A stretch of 64,000 bases of DNA. It comes from Sipunculus nudus. Its lineage: Eukaryota; Annelida; Sipuncula; Golfingiida; Sipunculidae. Position 1 is the stretch's first letter. The number at the start of each line of letters is the position of its first letter. Location of the stretch: positions 15,495,508 through 15,559,507 of the forward strand of contig CM049313.1 of NCBI GenBank assembly GCA_026874595.1. Reading direction: 5' to 3'. Shown here piece after piece: positions 12,612 through 24,315 of the stretch. The notes under the pieces were generated by a model, which made no database searches, was not told the origin of the DNA, and saw only the letters and a program-made list of their open reading frames with translations. The position numbers and the translations under genes are program-made.

Positions 12612-13900
12612 TGAATTCAAACGAAGACTCTGACGTAAAATTTTATCGTAGAAAGTTAAGTATTGACTCCTTCATGGCTGTTCAAGTGCTTCACCATTAC
12701 GAAGAAGATTTCTGAAACAGTACCCCAAAATGTTTGCGAGACCTCAATGAGCTAAAATGAGTTCCATTATTGTATTATATTAACCTATCGACCGGGTTAA
12801 ACCACCTTTATTGAGAGGTCACGAGTCGGTTATCGGCGAGGCGTTGTTCTGATGATGGGTGTGATGAACTGTCTTCTAATCAGATAAACTGACAGCTTGG
12901 CTAAATGATTCTGGGAACGAGGCTTGTTCAGACTAATGACTCTTGAAACGAGGCGTGTTCGACCAAGTGAACCTGGAAACGAGGCTAAGTCACGTGATGT
13001 TGTCCATTTCATTAGGGATAATGTAAATGGATTTGGTTTATTTACAAACGTGCGACTTTACGTTGCAATACTGTCAAATGAGCCACGGGTTTCGCGGCCG
13101 AAATTATCCTCTTATTTTATACTAACAACATCTCATCAGCTGACCAGAATTTTGTCAACCGTGGACAACGTCATTTTATCTTACCTTCAAGTTTTATCTT
13201 TGACTGGAACCCTGTTTTTTTTTCAGCATATCCATTTTTGGCAGGTGAATAGGGATTTTTTAAGGAATATATTTTATCATATAGATTTTTTTTTTAAATT
13301 TTACAAATTTGGTTAAATTGCAATATAAAACAATATGCAAATATAAGTTAATTCAGAATTATAAATTGCCTTATTATTTATCTTTGGTTTGTTTATGTCA
13401 AATTATGCAATTTATTATGTTTTATATCATAAAATGCTCAAACTAAATTTAAAAGATAAGATTTTAAGATAAAATCACTAAAAAAACAAATGCCACAACA
13501 TTGAGTATTCCTTGGATCATTATTTTAGTTTTATGTACATGCTTAATTTTATCAATTAAAATAAAAGATTCAACATAATTGATAAAAATTCCCTTTTCAA
13601 AGCAGGTATACACACTGTTGGTTGGATGAAGAAACAACATCATAAAGCTAATTACTATCTCAACTATTATTCAATACTGTTTCAACTATAATTCAATTTA
13701 ATTTCACACATGTTGAAAAAGAAAGCAAACAGTTTTACTCTTCTAAAGTAAGGATTCCTCACAATATGAACATTGTTACGGGACCTAATATAAACAGATC
13801 ACGTATGCGTGATGAACATAAATTTTGTCAAGGATATCAAGGAGATAAAAAAATCAGATTCTGTTACACTAGGCAGCGTGAAATGTCTAGGGGAATGAAT
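12612..13900. other. No gene seen; short 30-bp repeat
   Basis: Three copies of 'gaacgaggc.tgttcga' at about 12,914-12,990, otherwise AT-rich unique sequence. The 130-aa ORF at 12,924 overlaps the repeats and looks random (Phe/Leu-rich). Confidence 0.5.
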
Positions 13901-15420
13901 AAAATAGTCATTGTTTTTTTTTAACAAATAACTATAATTTATTCTTAAAACAACCCTACCATTACAATACACTAAATAAATACAATGACACAGTATAACA
14001 ACAAATCAATACAATCACATAGTAAAATAAACAAAGAGCACAGTTCCTGGATACCACCACTGTCACAACGACAAATCCTTTTAAATGTATATGCCGGATG
14101 AAAAGTCCACACTGATCCTCTCGGAGAATAACAGTCTAATGTGAATCTCTTGTAACAATCCAGAAAGTAAACTTGAGGCAGGCAGCATTAAATTGTATAG
14201 AGTTAGTAATAGCAGAATCCCTGAAATTACTGGATATTTGGGCAGGCCCCACACGTCTGTGTCCGCTGGAATATTCTCTCCTCCCTCTGCTTTAAAACAC
14301 AGCCCCTATTTATAACTTCTTGTCCCAAGCCAAGAATTTTCCACTTCTCGAACAGTCTAAAGGATCTAACATAATACACAGTAAACACGCGTTACAGGAA
14401 TCATCTAGAAGAACATCGCTGTGTCTCTGTATACCAGGGTCCACACCTGAGTTTGCTCCGGCTCGGCCAAGCGAGAAAGCCCCAAGCTAGCATGACAACG
14501 AGAGTTCAACCAGTACGGATTAAACTGAGAATGCAATACGCGGCCAGTCACGGGCGCCACAACACGAGTTACGCCCGTGTCACACAACAAAAAAGACATC
14601 TGTAAGACTTGTGCACACAATAAAAAGGGCACCTGTAACAACATCCACACTTTAAAGCAATACATCACTTTATGGACACAATTAAATGTGCACGTAACCA
14701 CTGAAACAAAATCCAAAATCTAGCAAAATTCTAGATAACAAATAAATAAAGCATAGAAAATTATAACATTCATCTTGTTTTATGGAGCTGGTGGGGGGGG
14801 GGGGGGGGGGGAAGCGGAAGCCTAGCTCAGCTGAGCAAAAGAGAGCTAGCTGTCAGCAGTGAACATTTAACATTTATAAAAGCTTGGCTGAGTGAGGGCT
14901 CCCCCACTCATTGCACACCACTGTACTGGGTTGACTTGATATAAACAATACTTGACATGGTGTTTAAAAACTTGAATAAAAGTTACAATTTTTGATCAAT
15001 CCCTTTTAAAGTTCATATTTGAAAAGATTTAAATGAAATCAACAGTGCTGACAGGACAAAATGTGCCATGGTCAAAGTTTGAAAAAAATTAAGGTATTGA
15101 TTTTCCGTTTATGCCAACAAATAGAAAAATTTACAAAATTCTGATTTAATATCTGGCATACAATTAAATTTTTATTAAATTAAGTTTTATCCTTGAAAAC
15201 AAAGACTCTAGCTTTAACAGTTACCTTGTTAAGGAGGAAATATATTTCCTGGAGTTTTGACAAAGTACATAATGTTCAGGTCCATGACTTCTAAAATTAC
15301 GCAATATTGATTAAATTTCTGGCATGTACATAGAAAATTTATATAGAAATATCTATGCGAAATATAAATCAAACAACACCAGTGGTTTTAATATAAAGCA
15401 CTCTTGAAGTGTACCAACAA
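13901..15420. other. No gene seen; includes G19 tract
   Basis: Moderate-GC patch at about 14,400-14,650 with a 103-codon ORF of no recognisable family. Run of 19 G at 14793-14811, followed by a 'ctagctcagctgagc' palindrome. Confidence 0.5.
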
Positions 15421-15439
15421 GCTTTTACTGGAAAGCGGA

Positions 15440-15665
15440 GGTTTTACCTTAATTTCACGAGGCAAGGAAGTCTCAGTAACCCAGTTTAGGGTTTGGTAGG
15501 ATAACTTAGGGACACCTAACTGTATGTTGATTTTGGATTCGTAGGTCCAATGGCTTCAAAACGTTATCTGTTAACGGCCGGCCGGGCAACCGAACGGCAT
15601 ACCGGACGGACGGACAAAGGACCATCGCTATAGCTCAGAAAACTTGTACATGAGCTAAAAATGCG
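15440..15665 (+). mobile_element. Right end of an H1-related Helitron-like element
   Basis: 'cggacggacggacaaagga' + 'ccatcgcta' followed by hairpin 15631-15657 (tagctca...tgagcta) and aaaaatg, matching the 12.6-kb element end. No matching left end found nearby. Confidence 0.65.
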
Positions 15666-15814
15666 CACACGTACTATATAATAATACATGCACTTTGTAT
15701 CTAGGGTAATATGTATATACACGGTCCGGAAACACAGAGGGGTAAATATATATCAAATAAGATGATATACCAACCAATATAAGATGTCTGCATTTGTATA
15801 AATCATAATTATGG

Positions 15815-15847
15815 TTTTATTATTATTATTATGAATTTTATTATTAA

Positions 15848-15895
<48 letters not shown>

Positions 15896-16090
15896 TGCGC
15901 GAAGCGAGGTTTTTTTTGGTTGAGTGCGAGTGTGTGAATTGTATTGTGAAAAAATGTTGGTGTGAATGCCAGAGAAATACCCCAGGATGAGCGTAAATTA
16001 TTATAATCACTATTATTATTATTATTAGTAGTAGTAGTAGTAGCAGTAGTAGCAGTAGTAGATGTAGTAGCCGTAGTAGTAGTAGTAGTA
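15815..16090. repeat. (ATT)n and (TAG)n trinucleotide repeats
   Basis: ATT runs at about 15,818-15,890 and 16,010-16,026, then TAG/CAG-type run to 16,090. These produce a spurious 166-codon minus-strand ORF with poly-Asn, poly-Leu and poly-Ile. Confidence 0.95.
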
Positions 16091-16429
16091 TTGATACATA
16101 GAATTTATGCATTGCATGCGTGTATTGTGTCACTGACATTAATATATTTATACACAATATCGTCTTTATACGATGGATCGTGGTCAGGGAAAATAACAGC
16201 CAAATAGAATATACAGTGCAATTAGTTGATGGAAGCTGATTTAAGGCCAGCAATAAACACAGTGACTCAATGCGTGGGTAATTACACTGACGTCTGTGAT
16301 TAGCCCTATCACAGGTGAGCTGGACGTCGGAAAGACCAGAGGAATAACGTACTGTCGGAGATTATAGTACGGTGTAACCGGTGGCCTTGGGTTTGTTCAT
16401 TCCTGTACCAGTCATGTATATTTCATTTT

Positions 16430-16735
16430 TTTTGTGTGGAGGTAACCGCCTTTCATTTTAATGCTTGCTTAATTGAGTACCATGTATATCTGCAGAGTTC
16501 CATTCCGGTTTCAGACTACGTGACAGCCTCGGCTTATACTCAGTTATCCTGGTGTCAACCAGGCTCGGTGTACCACTCCTGCGGGCCCTGGGTGTGTTTT
16601 ATCCCCACTGCTGGGTCGTAACACCGAGGAACCCTGGAAAGGCGCACTCGTTTGTGAGTGAAACACGCCTATTGCACACAGTCTACCCATTAAGCCTGCA
16701 GAGCGCTCACCCTGGGTAGAGGCCGACCCACCAAA
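16430..16735 (+). mobile_element. Dispersed repeat 'R2', copy 2
   Basis: Second copy of the element at 3,715-3,990, with extra sequence around 16,530-16,610. Neither copy has an obvious reading frame in common. Confidence 0.7.
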
Positions 16736-17175
16736 ATCTCACCACCTAAGCTGAAACTCACGTTCTCCTGGCTTTGTCACCCTGGGCTCTGCCCCTGAGC
16801 TACAGAAGCTGGTTAGTCTTGTATATTTCACTACAAGTTAGCATAAGCTTGAATTTTTTATGGGTGATGTGTGTTCGGTCACATCAGTTCAGTTTGATAT
16901 CAATAGTTAACAGGTCATTTTTATTTGATATCATGACAGGGAAATTCTAACGTTGTTGTGCAGTTGATGCCGCCATGGGAAATTTGCGGGAAACCCTAAA
17001 GAGAACGCGCGATTCACAGCGCCATCTACCGGATTCTAATATATCAGCACCGGGGGGGGGGGGGGGGGGGCCGCATCTCACCCCTTCTTCCTAAAAGGGG
17101 TTTCTTTACATATTATTATGCCGGGAAAATATACACTGTATAGACAAGATGTCGGGGGTAAGGATAATAATGAAT
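16736..17175. other. No gene seen; G19 tract
   Basis: Unique sequence with a run of 19 G at 17052-17070. Confidence 0.6.
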
Positions 17176-18480
17176 GCACCCATTTGTTTTGTAGTTTTGA
17201 AGATCCCCACCAATCACAGGGACCTAAAAATTCAAATGTTCTCTCCTCATTTGATTAAACAAGTGACCCATGGGTCATGACGCTCAGATGATTAACATGA
17301 CATTGTCTACACAATTTGAACAAGAGAAGAATTAGGTCAAGGTCAAGGTCACCAGTTGTCAAAATCCTCTATGCATTTCATTGAAACATTCTTGTCAAAT
17401 TTGCGGACAATTATTAATGATCACGTTCAAAAGAATCCTAAAGATGATGAACTATAATTTGGGTGATTTGACCTTGTAGATTTAGATCAAGGTCACAGTA
17501 CAATTTTGACCTTATCACAGAGCATTGTGGAAACTACTTGTGTGCCAAATTTGAGAGGATGGGGTGTTTGGATGGACAGATAATTCACACATCATGTTTC
17601 AGGACACCATATGAAACCACAGTTGAGAACCGTCGATGTAATTTGGCAGTTCAAAAATAAAGGAAAAAATGTATGAAAATATGTTTAAAAATACAGGTGG
17701 CACCACCAGCGTTCAGGAACTGAAAAAAATAGTCATTATTAATAAATTACACACGGTTTCAGGGCATTAGATGAAATTACAGCTGTTAAACTGGCACGAT
17801 TGCTGTCATTTGACGGTCTCAAAACAGAAAGAATAATCGTAAAAATAAGAAAAGTACATGTGGCGCCACAAGCTTATTATCCTAATATGGCATTGTAGGA
17901 ATTGCAACATTTATCGTTAAAATAATTCCTGGATCCAGCTGGTGATTCGGATCAAAGTAATCTTTTGTACCTTGTACCACTGCCGAGCTATCCTGAAAAT
18001 TTCATCAAAGTTCGTTTAATAATTTTTTTATTAATGTTGCTAAACAGACAGACAAACTAAACGACCATAGGTCGAGCTCTTGCCGAAAGTTGAAATATAA
18101 CATACAGACAGAGAAACAGGAAGACAGGGGAACAAGTGAAAACAGAAATTTAAATGAGTAATGTTCTGGGAAAGCAGAAACAATAACTCTTTAATTTGTT
18201 AATGCTGATATCGAAAAGTCACGGACAAACAGACATAACATATTTCCTTGTTTTATTTTAACTGAATGCCTTTCAGAAGCATTGCTAAAACAATGTGGAC
18301 TTTAGAATGACATGTCTGACTAAAGAACAAGCAGGAAGGAAAAGTTGACAACAACAGACATACTGACAGACTGATGTATCCTGGATGACAGGTGACTACA
18401 CCTCATAATAGGAATGCATAGACGAATAAAATGGGCTATAGTTTGTTAAGATAGGACAACATTTGACAAAGTTATGAGAA
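17176..18480 (+). repeat. 1.3-kb segmental duplication, copy 1
   Basis: Nearly identical, line by line, to 19643-20947 (constant offset 2,467 bp with few substitutions). Starts about 85 bp before an H1 left end ('aaacaagtgacccatgggtc' at about 17,260), so the flank was copied together with the element. Also contains the 'atacaggtggcaccaccag' module and the 'gaccataggtcgag' H2 left word. Confidence 0.93.
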
Positions 18481-19075
18481 AAAAAATATTTGTAGGTTTT
18501 CCGATTACCTTTACTTTGACCTTCGACCTATCTCAAGAAAAATCAAAAGGCTTATGGGAGTTTTATTTGTCAATTAACTGTACCATTTTTAGAGCGATTG
18601 CTCGAGCAATACGGCTTATATAGCGAAAAAAAATGAAATCTCTTAATATCTCGTTTGACGACGGTACGGTTAAAGCTTTTACAGTTAAACTGACCCAATG
18701 CTGCCTGAAACAAAAAAAATAGACAACTTTTTTATGACTTTGACCTTTGACCTACTGACTCTTTAAGACATCAGACTTATATAACTTCAGATGTTAATTC
18801 TATCAACAGTACAACATTCAGGGGGATTGCTAAAAAAATCTGACTTTTGGAATGCCATATGTCAGATGAAAATACAAGCAGGGAGGCGAATACGATGACA
18901 ACAGACAGACGAACATACTGACACATCTGAGATGACTCTTGACCATCTCATGGAGAAAGCATAGACGAACAAAATGAGCTATATTTTATGTAGAAAGGCC
19001 TCTTATGACGAAGACATACGCAACTGACCAACATGCTTGCAGAAATCTTAGGAAGATTTCCGGCAAGCAACAAAC
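18481..19075 (+). mobile_element. H2-related tail between the duplicated copies
   Basis: Contains 'gactttgacctttgacct' (DR1 at 18741-18753), 'acatacgcaactgaccaaca' and terminal hairpin 19035-19068 (gcttgcagaaatc.../...tttccggcaagc). Degenerate copy of the 7.8-kb tail. Confidence 0.6.
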
Positions 19076-19460
19076 CAACGTCGGTAAAAACGTAACACCC
19101 ACCCATTGCGGAGGTAATTATCGAGAAACTGGAGGTTTTGTACCGAATTTTTAATTATTCTGGGCTCGGAGAATAAAGGTCGCAGTGACATAATTATAGG
19201 TTTCCAAGGAGATTTTTATTGACCTCACTGATTGTTCAGATTGATATTTCTAGGTCCACCTATTCCTTTTTTTTAATTCGTTTAATATTGACAGACGATT
19301 TCACGGTTATCCGCCAGAGGTCTCTCTGTCACGGCCCAGTGCACAAGCGTAAGAAAAATTCTCTGATTCATTTCAGGTCTTCTAATGCCTTTTCATTTAT
19401 ATGCTAAACGCAAGTTTACAGTTAAAAAAAAGAAAATTCTGGTTATTATCTCCGCAAATG

Positions 19461-19640
19461 AGGTTGTGGTTTTACCTCATTGTTGGTTTGCCTATTCGCA
19501 GGATATTTGCGGAGGTCATGGTTTCACCTGTTTGTTGATTTGCCTATTGACAGGATCTTTGCGGAGGTCATGGTTTAACCTGTTTGTAGGTTTGCCAATT
19601 GACAGGATATTTACGGAGGTTATGGTTTTACCTCTGTTTG
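19461..19640. repeat. 52-bp minisatellite, about 3 copies
   Basis: Unit 'ggatatttgcggaggtcatg' + 'gtttcacctgtttgttg' + 'gtttgcctattgaca'; the 'ggaggt' word is at about 19,511, 19,563 and 19,615. Ends where segmental copy 2 begins. Confidence 0.88.
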
Positions 19641-19642
19641 TT

Positions 19643-20947
19643 GCACCCATTTGTTTTGTAGTTTTGAAGATCCCCACCAATCACAGGGACCTAAAAATTC
19701 AAATTTTCTCTCCTCATTTGATTAAACAAGTGACTCATGGGTCATGACGCTCAGATGATTAACATGACATTGTCTACACAATTTGAACAAGAGAAGAATT
19801 AGGTCAAGGTCAAGGTCACCAGTTGTCAAAATCCTCTATGCATTTCATTGAAACATTCTTGTCAAATTTGCGGACAAATATTAATGATCACGTTCAAAAG
19901 AATCCTAAAGTTGATGAACTATAATTTGGGTGATTTGACCTTGTAGATTTAGATCAAGGTCACAGTACAGGTTTGACCTTATCACAGAGCATTGTGGAAA
20001 CTACTTATGTGCCAAATTTGAGAGTATGGGGTGTTTGGATGGACAGATAATTCACACATCATGTTTCAGGACACCATATGAAACCACAGTTGAGAACCGT
20101 CGATGTAATTTGGCAGTTCAAAAATAAAGGAAAAAATGTATGAAAATATGTTTAAAAATACAGGTGGCACCACCAGCGTTCAGGAACTGAAAAAACTAGT
20201 CATTATTAATAAATTACACACGGTTTCAGGGCATTAGATGAAATCACAGCTGTTAAACTGGCACGATTGCTGTCATTTGACGGTCTCAAAACAGAAAGAA
20301 TAATCGTAAAAATAAGAAAAGTACATGTGGCGCCACAAGCTTATTATCCTAACATGGCATTGTAGGAATTGCAACATTTTTCGTTAAAATAATTCCTGGA
20401 TCCAGCTGGTGATTCGGATCAAAGTAATCTATTGTACCTTGTACCACTGCCGAGCTATCCTGAAAATTTCATCAAAGTTCGTTTAATAATTTTTTTATTA
20501 ATGTTGCTAAACAGACAGACAAACTAAACGACCATAGGTCGAGCGCTTGTCGAAAGTTGAAATATAACATACAGACAGAGAAACAGGAAGACAGGGGAAC
20601 AAGTGAAAACAGAAATTTATATGAGTAATGTTCTGGGAAAGCAGAAACAATAACTCATTAATTTGTTAATGCTGATATCGAAAAGTCACGGACAAACAGA
20701 CATAACATATTTCCTTGTTTTATTTTAACTGAATGCCTTTCAGAAGCATTGCTAAAACGATGTGGACTTTAGAATGACATGTCTGACCAAAGAACAAGCA
20801 GGAAGGAAAAGTTGACAACAACAGACATACTGACAGACTGATGTATCCTGGATGACAGGTGACTACACCTCATAATGGGAATGCATAGACGAATAAAATG
20901 GGCTATAGTTTGTTAAGATAGGACAACATTTGACAAAGTTATGAAAA
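19643..20947 (+). repeat. 1.3-kb segmental duplication, copy 2
   Basis: Copy of 17176-18480. The two diverge after 'gacaaagttatga', where copy 1 continues into the H2 tail and copy 2 into the H3 block. Confidence 0.93.
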
Positions 20948-21311
20948 AAATAATATTTTGACCCGGGAACCTCAGAATGGAAAGGGGTCTCCATCCATGG
21001 GTGGGTGAGCCATATGTGCAAGATGAAGGGTTTTGGTCAAACGGTTTGGCTTTGAATGGGTCCACATGTTTTTTCAAGAAGTGGGTTTTGTTGCCGTGAC
21101 CTTTGACCCCGTGACCTAAAAATCGATAAAGTTCTTCATCTATGGGTGGGTGAGCCATATGTGCAAAATGAGAGGTTTTGGTCAAACGATTTGGCTTGAA
21201 ATCAATCCACAAGCCAATTCCGGATGGACAGATGGAAGGCATGACGGACGGACCCACGAACGGAGGCGTTACTAAATCCCCTCCTGCAACTTCGTTGTGA
21301 GGGGATAATTA
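20948..21311 (+). mobile_element. H3 Helitron-like right end
   Basis: Two ~150-bp units ('gggtgggtgagccatatgtg', 'gttttggtcaaacg.tttgg') followed by 'gacggacgga' and hairpin 21276-21306 (atcccctc...gaggggat) then aatta. Perfect nuclear-receptor-type TGACCTTTGACCC at 21097-21109. The plus-strand array creates a 114-codon minus ORF that is not a gene. Confidence 0.68.
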
Positions 21312-21581
21312 GGGTTATTTTTACTGGAAAAAAAAATAACGACCGTTTGACCTCCCCCTTCTCTGTAGTTACACGTCTCAGCTGGCCATTATACAACTGG
21401 TCGTGAAGGATTATTGGTTTATCCTTAAAGCTAAATCCCAATTCCCATTAATGATTTGGTGGCCAAATACTGACCATTTGAGATATTCATGGTCTAATAT
21501 GGTAGGTTTATATGAATGTGTTAATAAAGAAACTGAGAGCAGAGGACCAAGTAATTTTCATCGCATTTATCACTATTGTTA

Positions 21582-22032
21582 GGCCTTATCCGCAATTGGT
21601 TCCCATCTACACCGTATTATACTAAACCGGTTTACTTTAGTCTCGAAGTTGTCCTTTTTGCGTCCGCACTGTAGTTCGCTTTACAAAAGCCTAAACTGGT
21701 TTATACAACACAACTTGAGTTTTCTGTCCGCACCTGGTTCATAATCCGATTCAGGTCTATAACTGAGCGCTTTCTCGCGCAACCCATTCTAGGGCAACAT
21801 CATGGGCAGCGGTCAAGGCGGTTCGCTGAAACTGAACTAATTTAGACTAGAAGCGGGTTAGCCTGTACGCACTAGAAACCGGTTTACTGTAAACCGGACT
21901 AAAGTAAACCAGACTACTGTAGTCCGCCTTTCAAGCGGACTACAGTGAACCGAACTCATGCGGATTATTGGCCTAGTGCGGACAGAGTAAACCGATTAAC
22001 GATCCGAATTATTTGCTAGTGCGGATACGGCC
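21582..22032. mobile_element. TIR element with nested 'AGTAAACCGG' palindromes
   Basis: Ends GGCCTTATCCGCA and (reverse complement) GGCCGTATCCGCA. The interior has many direct and inverted 'aaaccggtttact', 'agtaaacc' and 'gtccgc' words that fold into hairpins (e.g. 'gtagtccgcctttcaagcgg' + 'actac'). No coding capacity; no clean target duplication seen. Confidence 0.7.
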
Positions 22033-23288
22033 TCGGACAAACAAGATTGGCAGACTGTTTAAAACATTAAACACGAAACCCACCTTGTTAAATATTCTCG
22101 TCACTTGTATCCCAGAATGACAGAAAAATGGGGTGAAAATAACCAGTTTCTTACAGATGACATACATATAATAAAGATGCTGAATTAAATAAGAACATAC
22201 ATGTTATAAGATATCTAGACTTCCTCACCACGCCAAGCTATGTTTGGCTGATATTTGAAAGAAAATCACATGACATAGTTATTATCATAAAACAAGCCCT
22301 GATGGCGACTCCGATAAGGTTAGGTAACCAATTTTTTACAGACGCAGTATAAATTACTTTGGAAAATGAAAAAGAAAAAGTCAGCTGAGAATTTATTTTT
22401 TATTTATTTTTTATCTGTTGTATATATATATCGCATTGTCAGTCAACATTTTCATATATATATATATATTAATATATATAATATATATATATATATATAT
22501 TACAACATTTGTATTTGCATTTGCTATAATCCACTGACTCCATCTAAGCTTGTAAAATTGCATAAAATTTCCCATTAACTAGTTAGTCCCAATCCCCGTC
22601 AACACAGTCTACTTGGGGAAAATCAGCAAAAATATATATTGAAATGATAAACACAAAACATCCGGCAAATTCATCCTGAACGGAAAGAGTTTTAATGCAA
22701 TAAATACCCCGTTATATACATATTGATACAATTTATACATCCCATATACAGAAACCGGACGCATCACGTGACATTCATATGACCATTTCATCATGCAGAC
22801 CTTTTGTTAAAAAATTCTTACAAAATTAGTTCGACTGAATCCGGGGGGGGGGGGGGATTTCTCTTGGATAAAGGTGGGTTGAGGTGCGAATTTATATTAC
22901 TAAAATTAAAAACAAATTTATCACAAACACCTCCAGCTCAAATATGGCAACCCCCATCAAATCCGGCCCTGAAAACAGAAACCGTAACTGAAAGACCTCA
23001 TTCCAATTTTCCTAGCACGTAAAATAACCTAACCGCATGGCAAGTATGCAAATTATTCCATCATGTGACACTTCTTGATATTCATGTTAATTGCTCCCAG
23101 GACCAAGATACATTTTTATCAAGACCTCACAAGTAGTAGTCACGTTACATAAATAAACCTACTGAAGTCAGGTGACCAGTATTTAAATTAACCTAATGAC
23201 GAGTACATCCGGGTCTTCGAACGTGATGGTTGTTCAAATATCTCGAATGCTATATCATATCAAATGGTGTGGCATGTAGCAGCTATGA

Positions 23289-23348
<60 letters not shown>

Positions 23349-24030
23349 CACAGACTCGCAATTTCTTTACACCTCCGTCCCTGTAAAATACAATAAAACA
23401 ATAAACATACCTTCTTGAACACAAACTATATTACATGCAATATTTGTCATGGCAGCACAGATCAATACCTCGTTTTCGTCATTTAAGTCCCTGACCTTTT
23501 ACCTTAATATCAACATTATCAACCCATAATCTGTCGTAAAATTTTTAAGACCTTTTGTTCAAGCTTGTTGTATTATTAATCACACACGCCGAGGAATAGG
23601 CCTAAATGCTCCAGGTGCCCTTCATGACACCATAATTGTAATAATGGCAACAATTGTAACTTCGCCAACATGACTTGGTCAATTCATTGAAACAGCCAAC
23701 AAGGAAGACACTATCATGAAGTGAGATATTAGAAACTCAACAGGAATGAAGCTAGATATGTGAAAACTGATGCATCTTTATAATTACGCTGTACATAAAT
23801 ATCCTATGTATCACCAAATGCTCTTAAACGTTTGCGGCCATCTACGGTGATAAACAACGGAGTTCTTGTTGAATTCTGAAGAAATAGAACGCCGGGAGGG
23901 CATGTCGATACAACTTCCAAAGGAACAAGACATGAGAATACGTTTCCTGCAATCTATGGTCTGGCCTTATTTCATTTCCCGACACGAATACATCATGGTC
24001 ATCCCCTCCCATCACAACACAGCATTCTTC
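22033..24030. other. No gene seen; (TA)n and G14 tracts
   Basis: TA repeats at about 22,455-22,500 and 23,292-23,345, G14 at 22843-22856. Otherwise AT-rich unique sequence. Confidence 0.6.
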
Positions 24031-24315
24031 TTAAGGCCAAAAAAAAATAAATAATAGGTATGGTTCTTAGGCATCGCCCGTGTCAATTTTAACCCCCGCA
24101 TAAAAAATTGATTTTCATCTTTCAAGAAGATAAAATAACACATTTTTGATAGTGCTTTAACCTGTTTAAACAAAAAAATATGTCATTTTCATGCTTTTTC
24201 CCTGATCATATCATATTACTATCGAAACCTACAAAATAGGTCAAAAATAAAATATCGCCCGCCCGCACTGATTTCTGAAAAAAGTGCCTGAGAACCATAC
24301 CTTTTTTTGGCCTAA
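24031..24315. mobile_element. MITE 'M2', intergenic copy
   Basis: Terminal inverted repeats 'ttaaggccaaaa...' + 'aggtatggttcttaggca' and 'gtgcctgagaaccatacc' + 'tttttttggcctaa'. Interior resembles the copies at 38.9 and 40.2 kb ('gataaaataacaca', 'tttaaacaaaaaaat', 'cctgatcatatcat'). Confidence 0.82.

Noticed and set aside
12924-13316. 130-codon plus-strand ORF
   Set aside because: Overlaps a small tandem repeat and then an AT-rich Phe/Leu/Ile run; looks random.
15753-16253. 166-codon minus-strand ORF with poly-Asn, poly-Leu, poly-Ile
   Set aside because: Direct translation of (ATT)n and (TAG)n microsatellites; no other coding signal.
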